Source of the DNA: Caulobacterales bacterium
GTDB taxonomy: Bacteria > Pseudomonadota > Alphaproteobacteria > Caulobacterales > Caulobacteraceae
Length of the DNA: 64,000 bases
Direction: 5' to 3'
NCBI GenBank assembly: GCA_019510435.1
Contig: JAEKKJ010000008.1
Span: 337,290-401,289, forward strand
Shown here: positions 7,611-15,268 of the stretch, piece after piece
Position numbering within the stretch: position 1 is the stretch's first letter
How the letters are laid out: every line of letters begins with the position of its first letter
Notes under the pieces: model-generated
The model's input: only the letters and a program-made list of their open reading frames with translations
The model's database searches: none
What the model was told of the DNA's origin: nothing
Program-made: the position numbers and the translations under genes

Positions 7611-9989
7611 TCAGTACGCCGCCTTCAGCGTCACGCCGATCGTGCGCGGATCGCCGGGATTGCCGTAGAGGGCCCCGGAATTGCCCACCAGGCCCGAGAT
7701 GTATTGGAAGTACTTCTCGCCGGTGGCGTTCTTGACCCAGGCGAAGGCCTCCCAGCCGCGCTCGGACTTGAAGCCGGTGCGGAGGTTGAGCAGGCTATAG
7801 CTGGGGATGCGCGAATAGGCGCTGTCCGAGGCCTGGGAATAGAAGCGCGAGCGCCAGTTCCAGTCGGCGCCGGCATAGGCCTCGCCGTCCAGGCCCAGGG
7901 CGTGCGCGTCTCGCCGGTATTCCGCCCCCGCGGACACCACGAACTTCGAGACGCCCGGCAGCGGCCGGCCTGAGAGGTCGCAAGCACGGGTGACTGTGCC
8001 GATCAGCTCCAGCGGGCAGGGGCCGTTGGCGTAGGCGACGTATTTGGCGTCGGTGAACGCGGCCGAGGCGTAGGCGGAGAAGCCGCGGATCGGCGCCAGG
8101 CGCGAGTCGACCTCGATCCCGCGCGAGCGGACCTTGGGGATGTTGTCGAGGAACTGCCGCAGCGCCCCGCCCGCGGTGTCGACCACATTGGCCTGGTAGT
8201 CGCGCGTCTCGCTCCAGAAGGCGGCGGCGTTGAGGATGACCCGCCGCTGGAACAGCTGGCTCTTGAACCCGGCCTCCCAGGCGTCGGTCTTCTCGGGCCG
8301 GATGACCGCGCGGGACAGGATCGGGGCGCCGCTCGCGTCCACGGGCAGACCGGCCAGGTTGATCCCGCCCGACTTATAGCCGCGGGCGTAGTTGCCGTAG
8401 ATCAGCAGGTCCGGCGTCTGCTGCCAGGCCACATTGAGCTGGCCCGACAGCTTGCCGCCGCTGTCATCCGCCGAATAGGCCTGCGGCCGGGCGACGGCGA
8501 ACTTCACCGCCTGCTGTGCGGCGGTGGGGTCGGCCAGACCGCCAGCGACGACCTGGATATAGGCCGCGTCCTTCTGCTCGTAGGTGTAGCGCAGGCCCGG
8601 CGTGACCGAGAGCCGGTCGGTGGCGCGCCAGGTCAGTTGTCCGAAGGCGGCGTAGCTCTTGGTGGTGGAGCTGGCGCCGAACTGCGCCCGATAGCCGTCC
8701 AGCAGTGTGGACGGCTGGGCCGGGCCGAGCAGCCAATAGGCGGACTGGGCGCCGTACTGGTTCAGGCCCTGGGCGTCGATGGTCTGGCGGAAGCCGTAGA
8801 CGCCGACGATCCACGACAGCGGGCGCTCGCCGTTCGAGGCCAGGCGGATCTCCTGGCTGTATTGGTCCTGCTGGTCGGCGTTCTGGCTCTTGTCCAGGAT
8901 CGACAGGCGGCTGAAGTCGGCGTCGTTGGCGGGGTCCCAGTCCCAGTGGCGCCAGGCGGTGACCGAGGTCAGGGTCGCAAAGCCCAGGTCGTAGTCGACG
9001 AGCGCCGAGACGCCGCCCAGCGTCTGGTTGGCGTGGGCGCGGTCGTTGATGTCGGTCAGCCGGTCGAAGGCGTCCGGGCTGGGCGGCGTGTAGTTGAGCC
9101 CCGCGCTGAGGGCGGGGTACTGCAGGCTGGCCGGTTTCTGGGTGGGCCCGAAGCCGGCGTAGACCAGCACGCAGCAGTCGGTCTGCTGACGGTTCCAGTC
9201 CGCCACGAACCGAACCGAGAGCCGGTCGCTGGGCTTGAACAGCAGCTGGGCGCGCAGGGCGGTGTTGTCGAGGTTGTTGTAGCTCTGGCCGCTGACGACG
9301 TTCTTGGTCAGGCCGTGGCGCTGGGTGGAGCTGGCCGAGAGGCGGAAGGCGACCGTGTCGCTGATCGGCCCGGCCACCGAGGCCTTGCCCTGCAGGAAGC
9401 CGTACTCCCCATAGCTCAGCTCGAACCGGCCCTCGGGCGTGAACGTCGGCAAGCGGGTCGTGACGCTGATGGCTCCGGCGGTGGTGTTCTTGCCGAACAG
9501 CGTCCCCTGCGGCCCGCGCAGAACCTCCACCCGCTCGACGTCGGAGAGGTCGAAGGTGGAGGCCGCTGGGCGGCTGAAATACACCTGGTCGACATAGAGG
9601 CCGACCCCGGCCTCCAGACCGTCGTTGGCCACGCCCAGGTTGTTGCCGAGCCCGCGGATGTTGATGGTCGTGTTCCGCGGGTTGAACGCCCCGATGAAGA
9701 GGCTGGGGGCCAGCTGGACGACCTGGGCGAGGTTGTACGTCCCCGTCTTCTCGAGGGTGTCGGCACTCAGCACCGAGAGCGCGATGGGCACGTCCTGGGC
9801 CTGTTCGGCGCGGCGGCGGGCGGTGACGACGACCGCCTCGACCGAGCCGTCGCCGGCGTCCGCCGCAGCGTCAGCGGAGAGCCCGACGCTGGCCCCGGCG
9901 GCCGCGTGGGGGTCCGCGACGGCGACGGTCGCACCCAGCCAGGCGATCACCGCGACGGACCCGAGGAGAAGTAGTTTTTCTGAAAACAA
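7611..9989 (-). CDS. TonB-dependent receptor
   Basis: The protein has 792 residues. It has a signal sequence (residues 1-25), a TonB-box-like segment VEAVVVTARRR at about 50-60, a plug domain (QDVPIALSVLSADTLEKTG through VERVEVLRGPQGTLFGKNTT), and a long beta-barrel ending in an aromatic-rich strand (TIGVTLKAAY). This VTARRR/QDVPIA subtype is typical of the numerous receptors of Caulobacterales and sphingomonads that take up organic substrates rather than siderophores. The start is a TTG at 9989 preceded by GGGGGT, which can act as a ribosome site. It is the first gene of the receptor-transporter-dioxygenase run. Confidence 0.92.
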   Translation of the reverse strand: MFSEKLLLLGSVAVIAWLGATVAVADPHAAAGASVGLSADAAADAGDGSVEAVVVTARRRAEQAQDVPIALSVLSADTLEKTGTYNLAQVVQLAPSLFIGAFNPRNTTINIRGLGNNLGVANDGLEAGVGLYVDQVYFSRPAASTFDLSDVERVEVLRGPQGTLFGKNTTAGAISVTTRLPTFTPEGRFELSYGEYGFLQGKASVAGPISDTVAFRLSASSTQRHGLTKNVVSGQSYNNLDNTALRAQLLFKPSDRLSVRFVADWNRQQTDCCVLVYAGFGPTQKPASLQYPALSAGLNYTPPSPDAFDRLTDINDRAHANQTLGGVSALVDYDLGFATLTSVTAWRHWDWDPANDADFSRLSILDKSQNADQQDQYSQEIRLASNGERPLSWIVGVYGFRQTIDAQGLNQYGAQSAYWLLGPAQPSTLLDGYRAQFGASSTTKSYAAFGQLTWRATDRLSVTPGLRYTYEQKDAAYIQVVAGGLADPTAAQQAVKFAVARPQAYSADDSGGKLSGQLNVAWQQTPDLLIYGNYARGYKSGGINLAGLPVDASGAPILSRAVIRPEKTDAWEAGFKSQLFQRRVILNAAAFWSETRDYQANVVDTAGGALRQFLDNIPKVRSRGIEVDSRLAPIRGFSAYASAAFTDAKYVAYANGPCPLELIGTVTRACDLSGRPLPGVSKFVVSAGAEYRRDAHALGLDGEAYAGADWNWRSRFYSQASDSAYSRIPSYSLLNLRTGFKSERGWEAFAWVKNATGEKYFQYISGLVGNSGALYGNPGDPRTIGVTLKAAY

Positions 9990-10366
9990 AATGACCCCCT
10001 GACCGTCCGCCGATGCCGGCGCGGCCGCTGAAAGAGCGAATGGCGATGTGGTCGGACGGCCCGCGCGGCGGGACGCAGGCCTAGGGGCGACAGGGGCCCG
10101 GTAGGGCCTGAAACGTCACGATCACCTTGCGCTCCTTGGTGTCTGGAAGGGCGCGCGGACAGAGGTCGCCTCGATCCGCGCGCTCCCCGATGACGTGGCG
10201 CCGGCAAAGGGGAGGAGCGGCGCCACGACGAAAACCTACTCGTCTTGTAGGAATTGAGTCAGCGAAGAAAATCTATCAACGAAGCGAGCATTTCAGGTGC
10301 GCTCGACAGGCGCGCAGCCTGGCCCTGCCGGCGGGCGGGGAGGCCCCGATCCGTGGGGGCAGGGAT
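9990..10366. other. Intergenic region upstream of the TonB-receptor operon
   Basis: This is a gap of 377 bases between the acyl-CoA synthetase and the receptor, both on the minus strand. It has no supported gene. It contains the inverted repeat CCTAC-N7-GTAGG at 10235-10251 inside a locally AT-richer stretch (10225-10290), which could be an operator or promoter of the receptor operon with a long leader. Confidence 0.45.
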
Positions 10367-11929
10367 CTAGTTCACGTTGCGCTCTCGGCCTTCCCAGAAG
10401 GGGCCGCGCAGTTCGCGCTTCAGGATCTTGCCGGCGCCGGACAGCGGGAGCGCCTCGGCGCGGATCGTCACGCTGCGGGGGCGCTTGTAGTTGGCCAGCA
10501 GCGGCTCGCAGTGCGCCATGATCTCGGAGGCGCTGGGCGTGAAACCCGGGCGCGGGACGACGATGGCGTGCACGGCTTCGCCCCATTGGTCGCTGGGGAT
10601 CCCGATCACCGCGACCTGGGCCACGCCGGGGTGGGTGGAGACGGCGCTCTCCACCTCTGCGCTGAAGACGTTCTCGCCGCCGCTGACGATCATGTCCTTC
10701 ACCCGGTCGACGATGAAGACGTAGCCGTCGGCGTCCTGGTAGCCGCCGTCGCCGGTGTGCACCCAGCCGTCGCGGATGGTGGCGGCCGTCTGGTCCGGCA
10801 GGTTCCAGTAGCCGTGCATCATGCCGGGCCCGCGGACGACGATCTCGCCGACCTCGCCGGCCGGGAGGTCCGCGCCTGCGCCGTCGACGATGCGGACCTG
10901 GCACCCGGGCGCCGCACGGCCCGCGGCGGCCAGGCGCGCGGCGGCCGGGCCCTCGACCACGTGATCCTTCGGCGGCAGGGAGGCGATGATGGGCGCCATC
11001 TCGGTCTGGCCGTAGACCTGCACGAACCGGACGTGCGGCAGCTTCGCCAGCGCCTCGGTCAGGACGCCTCGCGAGATGGAGGAGCCGCCGTAGCCGATCA
11101 CGCGCAGGCTTCGCAGGCGCTCCGTCGCGAAGGCCGGATGCTGCAGCAACATGGCGATCATCGTCGGAACCACGACCGTTTGCGTCACGCCGTGGGCTTC
11201 GATGGCGGCCATCACCGCCTCGGGCTCGAAGCGCGGGACGTAGGTGTGGGTCGCGCCCATGATCGAGGCGGCGCCGCCCAGGGTGCTGTCGGCCATGTGG
11301 AACATGGGGGCCGCGTGCAGCACCACGTCGTCGGGCTCGACCTCGAGGATCTTGGCGGCGATGAGGTTGTTGAACCAGAGCGCCCGGTGCGGAAGCTCGA
11401 CGCCCTTGGGGAAGCCGGTCGTACCCCCGGTGTAATAGAGCCCGGCGAGATCTTCGCCGCCGCTCCGGCTGTCGGGCGCCGGCCCGTGGGTGGCGATCAG
11501 CTGGTCATGGCCAAGACGTCCATCCGGGGCGGGCCCGTCGTCGCACCAGACCACATGCTCCAGGATTGGACAGGCCGCGGCCACCTCGGCGGCGCTTGCG
11601 GCGAAGGTGCGGTCCACGAACAGGACGCGGGCGCCGCAGTCCTTGAGCGAGTAGGCGTTCTCGGCCGCGGTCCAACGGATGTTCATCGGCACGACGACGG
11701 CGCCGGCCCACCACACGGCGGACAGGAACTCCGAATAGCGGTCGCTGTTGAGCGCCAGGATGGCGACGCGATCGCCAGGTCCGACGCCTAGGCCTTGCAG
11801 GCCGGCGGCCAGCCTCGCCACCCGCTCTCGCGTCTGCGCCCACGTACGGGCCCGTCCGCCACAGACGGTCGAGAGCGCCGCCGGGCGCGCGTGGGCCGCG
11901 GCGTTCAACATGTCGGTCAGCCCGTACAA
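10367..11929 (-). CDS. AMP-binding acyl-CoA synthetase
   Basis: The 520-residue protein has all the adenylate-forming motifs: the P-loop-like YYTGGTTGFPKGVE at about 187-200, YGQTEM (aromatic plus TE), the GWVHTGD hinge-side motif, DRVKDMIVSGGENVFSAEVE, and the C-terminal catalytic lysine in GAGKILKREL. This is the fatty-acyl/aryl-CoA ligase type (class I ANL enzymes), which activates a carboxylic acid with ATP and CoA in the cytoplasm. The called start is TTG; an in-frame ATG six codons later is an alternative. It stands between the TonB-receptor operon and the GntR regulator and may supply CoA esters to the degradation operon beyond. Confidence 0.9.
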   Translation of the reverse strand: MYGLTDMLNAAAHARPAALSTVCGGRARTWAQTRERVARLAAGLQGLGVGPGDRVAILALNSDRYSEFLSAVWWAGAVVVPMNIRWTAAENAYSLKDCGARVLFVDRTFAASAAEVAAACPILEHVVWCDDGPAPDGRLGHDQLIATHGPAPDSRSGGEDLAGLYYTGGTTGFPKGVELPHRALWFNNLIAAKILEVEPDDVVLHAAPMFHMADSTLGGAASIMGATHTYVPRFEPEAVMAAIEAHGVTQTVVVPTMIAMLLQHPAFATERLRSLRVIGYGGSSISRGVLTEALAKLPHVRFVQVYGQTEMAPIIASLPPKDHVVEGPAAARLAAAGRAAPGCQVRIVDGAGADLPAGEVGEIVVRGPGMMHGYWNLPDQTAATIRDGWVHTGDGGYQDADGYVFIVDRVKDMIVSGGENVFSAEVESAVSTHPGVAQVAVIGIPSDQWGEAVHAIVVPRPGFTPSASEIMAHCEPLLANYKRPRSVTIRAEALPLSGAGKILKRELRGPFWEGRERNVN

Positions 11930-12012
11930 CTGATGCCCCCATCCGTCTGGAGACTGACGGTAGGGCAGGCTCCGTTACGGTCAAGCCGGGTAGGATCGGC
12001 CGCCCCGCCTCC

Positions 12013-12777
12013 CTACCGCGTCAGGGCCGCATCCAGGGGCGTCTCGAAGTCGAGGCCGGTGAGCGCATAGCCGCGGCGGAAGTCGTCCATGTGTTTGCGC
12101 ATCCATTCGCGGGCGCCGGCGGTGTCGCGGGCGGCGAGGAGGGCGTGGATGCGGCGGTGGGCGTCGAGGACGCGGCGCCAGGTCCTGAGGCGGGGCAGGA
12201 TGATGCGGCCGGCGGGGATGAAGAGGCTGGTGACCGGCTCGTGGGCCAGCATCAGGACGCGGTTACGGGCGGCCTCGGCGAGAATCTCGTGGAAGGCGCG
12301 GTCGAGGGCGACGAAGGGCTCGACGTCGGCGGTGGCGCCGCTCTCGAGGCCGGTGACCTCGGTCTCCATGGCCGCGAGGTTGGCCTCCAGGCGGGCGAGG
12401 TCGGCGTCGGTGACGTTGCGGGCGGCGAGCTCGGCCGTGGCGGGCTCGATCAGCATGGCGGCTTCCCACAGCTCGCGGAAGCTGACGGCGTGCAGGACGA
12501 GGGCGCGGCTCGCGGCGGAGGCCAGCTCCTGGTAGCGCGGGGCGGAGATGCGCGGGCGCTTGCCGCCGTCGCGGGTGACGAGGCCGCCCTGTTCGAGCAG
12601 GCGGATGCCCTCGCGCACGGTGGAGCGGTTGACCGCGAACTGGTCGGCCAGTTCCATCTCGGTGGGCAGGGGATCGCCGATCTTCAGCCGGCCGGAGACG
12701 ATCTCGCGCTCGATGGCGTCATAGACCAGCCGGTAGGTCGGCGCCCGCTCCAGCCGCGCCAGGCCGCCATCGTTCAT
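12013..12777 (-). CDS. FadR-type GntR-family transcriptional regulator
   Basis: I place the start at the ATG at 12777, giving 254 residues. The much longer open frame to 13914 overlaps a crotonase gene on the other strand and is spurious beyond this point. The N-terminal winged helix-turn-helix (ELADQFAVNRSTVREGIRLL, about 45-65) is followed by an FCD-type all-helical ligand domain with the usual metal-site residues (ALDRAFHEILAEAA, then HRRIHALL). FadR-type proteins are usually repressors relieved by an acid or CoA ester. It is divergent from the crotonase-thiolase operon, and a symmetrical operator lies between them. Confidence 0.88.
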   Translation of the reverse strand: MNDGGLARLERAPTYRLVYDAIEREIVSGRLKIGDPLPTEMELADQFAVNRSTVREGIRLLEQGGLVTRDGGKRPRISAPRYQELASAASRALVLHAVSFRELWEAAMLIEPATAELAARNVTDADLARLEANLAAMETEVTGLESGATADVEPFVALDRAFHEILAEAARNRVLMLAHEPVTSLFIPAGRIILPRLRTWRRVLDAHRRIHALLAARDTAGAREWMRKHMDDFRRGYALTGLDFETPLDAALTR

Positions 12778-12868
12778 GCGTGAGGTCCGTTCGTTTTTTA
12801 ACAGGCGGCGCCAGTCGGAGGCGGCGCGCGAGCCTTGCTGCATAGCAGGGCCGATGCTAATTGACCAA

Positions 12869-12887
12869 TTGTCGGACAAGCCGACAA
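12869..12887. promoter_or_regulatory. Putative FadR/GntR operator
   Basis: TTGTCGGACAAGCCGACAA contains TTGTCGGACAA, which fits the FCD-GntR half-site pattern TNGTNNNACNA exactly. The whole 19-mer is also an inverted repeat of TTGTCGG and CCGACAA with five bases between. It lies 10 bases upstream of the crotonase start codon and about 90 bases upstream of the divergent regulator gene, where bound protein would block the operon promoter or its leader. Confidence 0.75.
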
Positions 12888-12897
12888 GAGGAACGCC

Positions 12898-13686
12898 GTG
12901 GACCCGGCCTACGCCAACATCGTCCTGACCTATGAGGGCGCCGTCGCGCGCCTGACGCTGGCGCGGCCGGAGAAGCTCAATCCGCTGGACTGGGGGACGG
13001 TGAAGGAGCTGCGCGCGGCGATCGCGGAGATCGACGCGCGGCGCGAGGTCAGCTTCGTGGTGGTGACGGGGCAAGGGCGCAGCTTTTCGGCCGGCGGGGA
13101 CCTGGAGGGCTATCTGCGGCTCTATGCGCATCCCGATGAGTTCGCCGCCTTCCTGGACGACTTCTGGAAGATGCTGAACGCCATCGAGGCCTCCCCGAAG
13201 ATCTATATCGCCGCGGTGAACGGCCATTGCGTGGCCGGCGGGCTGGAGCTGCTGCTGGCCTGCGACCTCTCGGTGGCGGCGCAGAGCGCGAAGATCGGCG
13301 ACGGGCACCTGAACTTCGGCCAGCTGCCGGGAGCGGGGGGCTCGCAGCGGCTGCCGCGCGCGGTGGGCCTGCTGCGCGCCAAGCAGCTGATGCTGACCGG
13401 GGCGCTTTTGACCGCCCGCGAGGCCGAGCGCATCGGCCTGGTGGGTGCGGTCGCCGACTCCGACCTGGACGCGGCGGCGGCGGGGCTGATCGCGGCGATG
13501 TCGGAGAAGAGCCGGGTGGGGCTGCGCGGCGCCAAGCACCTGGCCAACCTGACGCTGAGCCTGGACCTGGAGGCGGGGCTGCAGGCCGAGATCGCCTACG
13601 TCCACGCCTACGCCACCACCGAACACGACGCCACCGAGGGCCTCCTGGCCTTCAAGGAGAAACGCCGCCCGGCGTTCGAGGAGTAG
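12898..13686 (+). CDS. Enoyl-CoA hydratase/isomerase (crotonase) family protein
   Basis: The 262-residue protein begins at a GTG with AGAGG eight bases upstream. The oxyanion-hole segments are present: FSAGGDLEG (about 63-71) and HCVAGGLELLLACD (110-123). Glu117 matches catalytic Glu144 of rat enoyl-CoA hydratase. At the position of the second glutamate (rat Glu164, in the QPE motif) the sequence reads DGH, i.e. His137. The protein may therefore not be a normal hydratase and could be an isomerase, hydrolase or C-C lyase of this superfamily. It is the first gene of the GntR-controlled operon and lies four bases before the thiolase-like gene. Confidence 0.87.
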   Translation: MDPAYANIVLTYEGAVARLTLARPEKLNPLDWGTVKELRAAIAEIDARREVSFVVVTGQGRSFSAGGDLEGYLRLYAHPDEFAAFLDDFWKMLNAIEASPKIYIAAVNGHCVAGGLELLLACDLSVAAQSAKIGDGHLNFGQLPGAGGSQRLPRAVGLLRAKQLMLTGALLTAREAERIGLVGAVADSDLDAAAAGLIAAMSEKSRVGLRGAKHLANLTLSLDLEAGLQAEIAYVHAYATTEHDATEGLLAFKEKRRPAFEE

Positions 13687-13690
13687 CCCG

Positions 13691-14848
13691 ATGTGGGCCT
13701 TGAGAGACAAGTATGCGATCGCCGGCATCGGCTGCACCGACTTCACCCGCGCCTCGGGGCGGACGGTGCGCAGCCTGGCCTCGGAGGCCTGCGCCAAGGC
13801 GGTGGCCGACGCGGGGCTGAAACTGGACGACATCGACGGGATCATCAGCTTCAACTTCAACGACTCGGCGCCGGCCATGGGCGTGGCCACCGAGCTGGGC
13901 ATCCCGCGCGCCAACTATGCGGTGGACTTCCAGAGCGGGGGCAATGCGGCGAACCTGATCACCCTGACCGCGACGGCGGCGATCGAGGCGGGGCTGGCCA
14001 AGAACGTGCTGTGCTTCCGGGCCATGAACGGCCGCTCGGGCTTCCGGCTGGGCGGCGGGCGGGACATGAGCGCCCACGGGATCACCCAGTACACCGCGCC
14101 GTTCGGCTGGATCACCTATCCGCAGGCCATGGCCATGTGGCGGCGGCGCTACATGATCGAGTACGGGGCCGACGACGAGGGGCTGGCCGAGATCGCGGTG
14201 ACCTTCCGCGACAATGCGGTGCTGAACCCGCGCGCCATGCAGCGCACGCCGATCACGAAGGACGACTACTACAACTCCCGCCCCATCGTGGATCCGTTCC
14301 GGATGCTGGACATCTGCCTGGAGAGCGACGGGGCCTGCGCGGTCCTGATCACCAGCGCCGAGCGGGCGAAGGATATGCCCCACAAGCCGGTCTACATCAT
14401 GGGCGGCGCCTATGGCGGCGGGCCGAACCAGGGCGACGACCTGTTCGACGCCATCCGCTGGCCGGACCATTCGCACAATGCGTTCAAGTACCTGGCGGAC
14501 GACCTGTGGGGCAGCGCCGGGATCCGGCCGGGCGACGTCGACGTGGCCCAGGTCTATGACTGCTTCACCTACTCCGTGCTGATGGCGCTGGAGGGCCTGG
14601 GCTTCTGCAAGGAAGGTGAGGGCGGCGACTTCGTGCAGGGCGGGCGCATCGCGCGCACCGGCGCCCTGCCGCTGAACACCGCCGGCGGCCTGCTCTCCGA
14701 GGCCTATATCCACGGCTTCAACCATGTGATCGAGGCGGTGGAGCAGCTGCGCGGCGTCTCGGGCCCGCGGCAGATCAAGGACGCGGAGATCTGCCTGACC
14801 ACGGCCGGCGCCATGACCTGCGCCAGCGCCATGCTGCTGAGGAACTGA
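13691..14848 (+). CDS. Thiolase-like lipid-transfer protein (SCP-x/Ltp2 type), probable aldolase subunit
   Basis: The protein has 385 residues with a thiolase fold. The nucleophilic cysteine region of true thiolases is replaced by DFQSGGNAANL (Ser82). The C-terminal region keeps VYDCFTYSVLMALEGLGFC (Tyr294) and SEAYIHGFNH (His341), followed by LTTAGAMTCASAMLL. This pattern is that of Ltp2-like proteins, which pair with a DUF35 partner and cleave beta-hydroxyacyl-CoA side chains by retro-aldol reaction in steroid degradation. The next gene encodes just such a DUF35 protein. I infer an aldolase rather than a thiolase; the substrate is unknown. Confidence 0.85.
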   Translation: MWALRDKYAIAGIGCTDFTRASGRTVRSLASEACAKAVADAGLKLDDIDGIISFNFNDSAPAMGVATELGIPRANYAVDFQSGGNAANLITLTATAAIEAGLAKNVLCFRAMNGRSGFRLGGGRDMSAHGITQYTAPFGWITYPQAMAMWRRRYMIEYGADDEGLAEIAVTFRDNAVLNPRAMQRTPITKDDYYNSRPIVDPFRMLDICLESDGACAVLITSAERAKDMPHKPVYIMGGAYGGGPNQGDDLFDAIRWPDHSHNAFKYLADDLWGSAGIRPGDVDVAQVYDCFTYSVLMALEGLGFCKEGEGGDFVQGGRIARTGALPLNTAGGLLSEAYIHGFNHVIEAVEQLRGVSGPRQIKDAEICLTTAGAMTCASAMLLRN

Positions 14849-14851
14849 GCC

Positions 14852-15268
14852 TTGAGCTACGACAAGCCCCTGCCGGTCCCCGACCCGGAGAGCCGCCCGT
14901 TCTGGGAGGCCGCCAAGGCCCACCGGCTGATGGTGCAGCGCTGCGCCTCCACCGGCGAATACCACTTCCCGCCGACCACCTTCTGCCCCGGGACCGCCCT
15001 GGAGCGGCCGCAGTGGGTGGAGGCCAGCGGCCGCGGCAAGGTGTTCAGCTGGATCGTCGTGCGCCACCCGACGCCCAAGGACGTCTATGCCGACGAGGTG
15101 CCCTATGCGGTGGGCCTGATCGAGCTGGAGGAGGGGTGCCGGATGACCGGCAACATCGTCGGCGTGGGCGTGGACGAGATCTTCGCCGACATGCTGGTGC
15201 AGGTGGCGTTCCGCGACGTGACCGACGAGATCACCCTGCCGGTGTTCGAGCCCGCCAAGGCGTCATGA
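14852..15268 (+). CDS. DUF35 / OB-fold zinc-ribbon-like protein, partner of the thiolase-like protein
   Basis: The gene encodes 138 residues from a TTG at 14852, three bases after the preceding stop. The layout is that of DUF35 proteins: an N-terminal helix (PESRPFWEAAKAHRLMVQRC), a rubredoxin-like zinc ribbon and an OB-fold (GRGKVFSWIVVRHP ... PYAVGLIELEEG). Only two of the usual four zinc cysteines remain (Cys31 and Cys45), so the ribbon is degenerate. In known Ltp2-ChsH2 complexes the DUF35 part stabilises the thiolase-like subunit and presents the acyl-CoA. The stop overlaps the start of the ligase gene (ATGA). Confidence 0.85.
   Translation: MSYDKPLPVPDPESRPFWEAAKAHRLMVQRCASTGEYHFPPTTFCPGTALERPQWVEASGRGKVFSWIVVRHPTPKDVYADEVPYAVGLIELEEGCRMTGNIVGVGVDEIFADMLVQVAFRDVTDEITLPVFEPAKAS

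Noticed and set aside
12778..13914. Upstream extension of the GntR frame to 633 residues
   Set aside because: It runs antisense through the crotonase gene and has Arg/Gly/His-rich shadow composition. The regulator starts normally at 12777.
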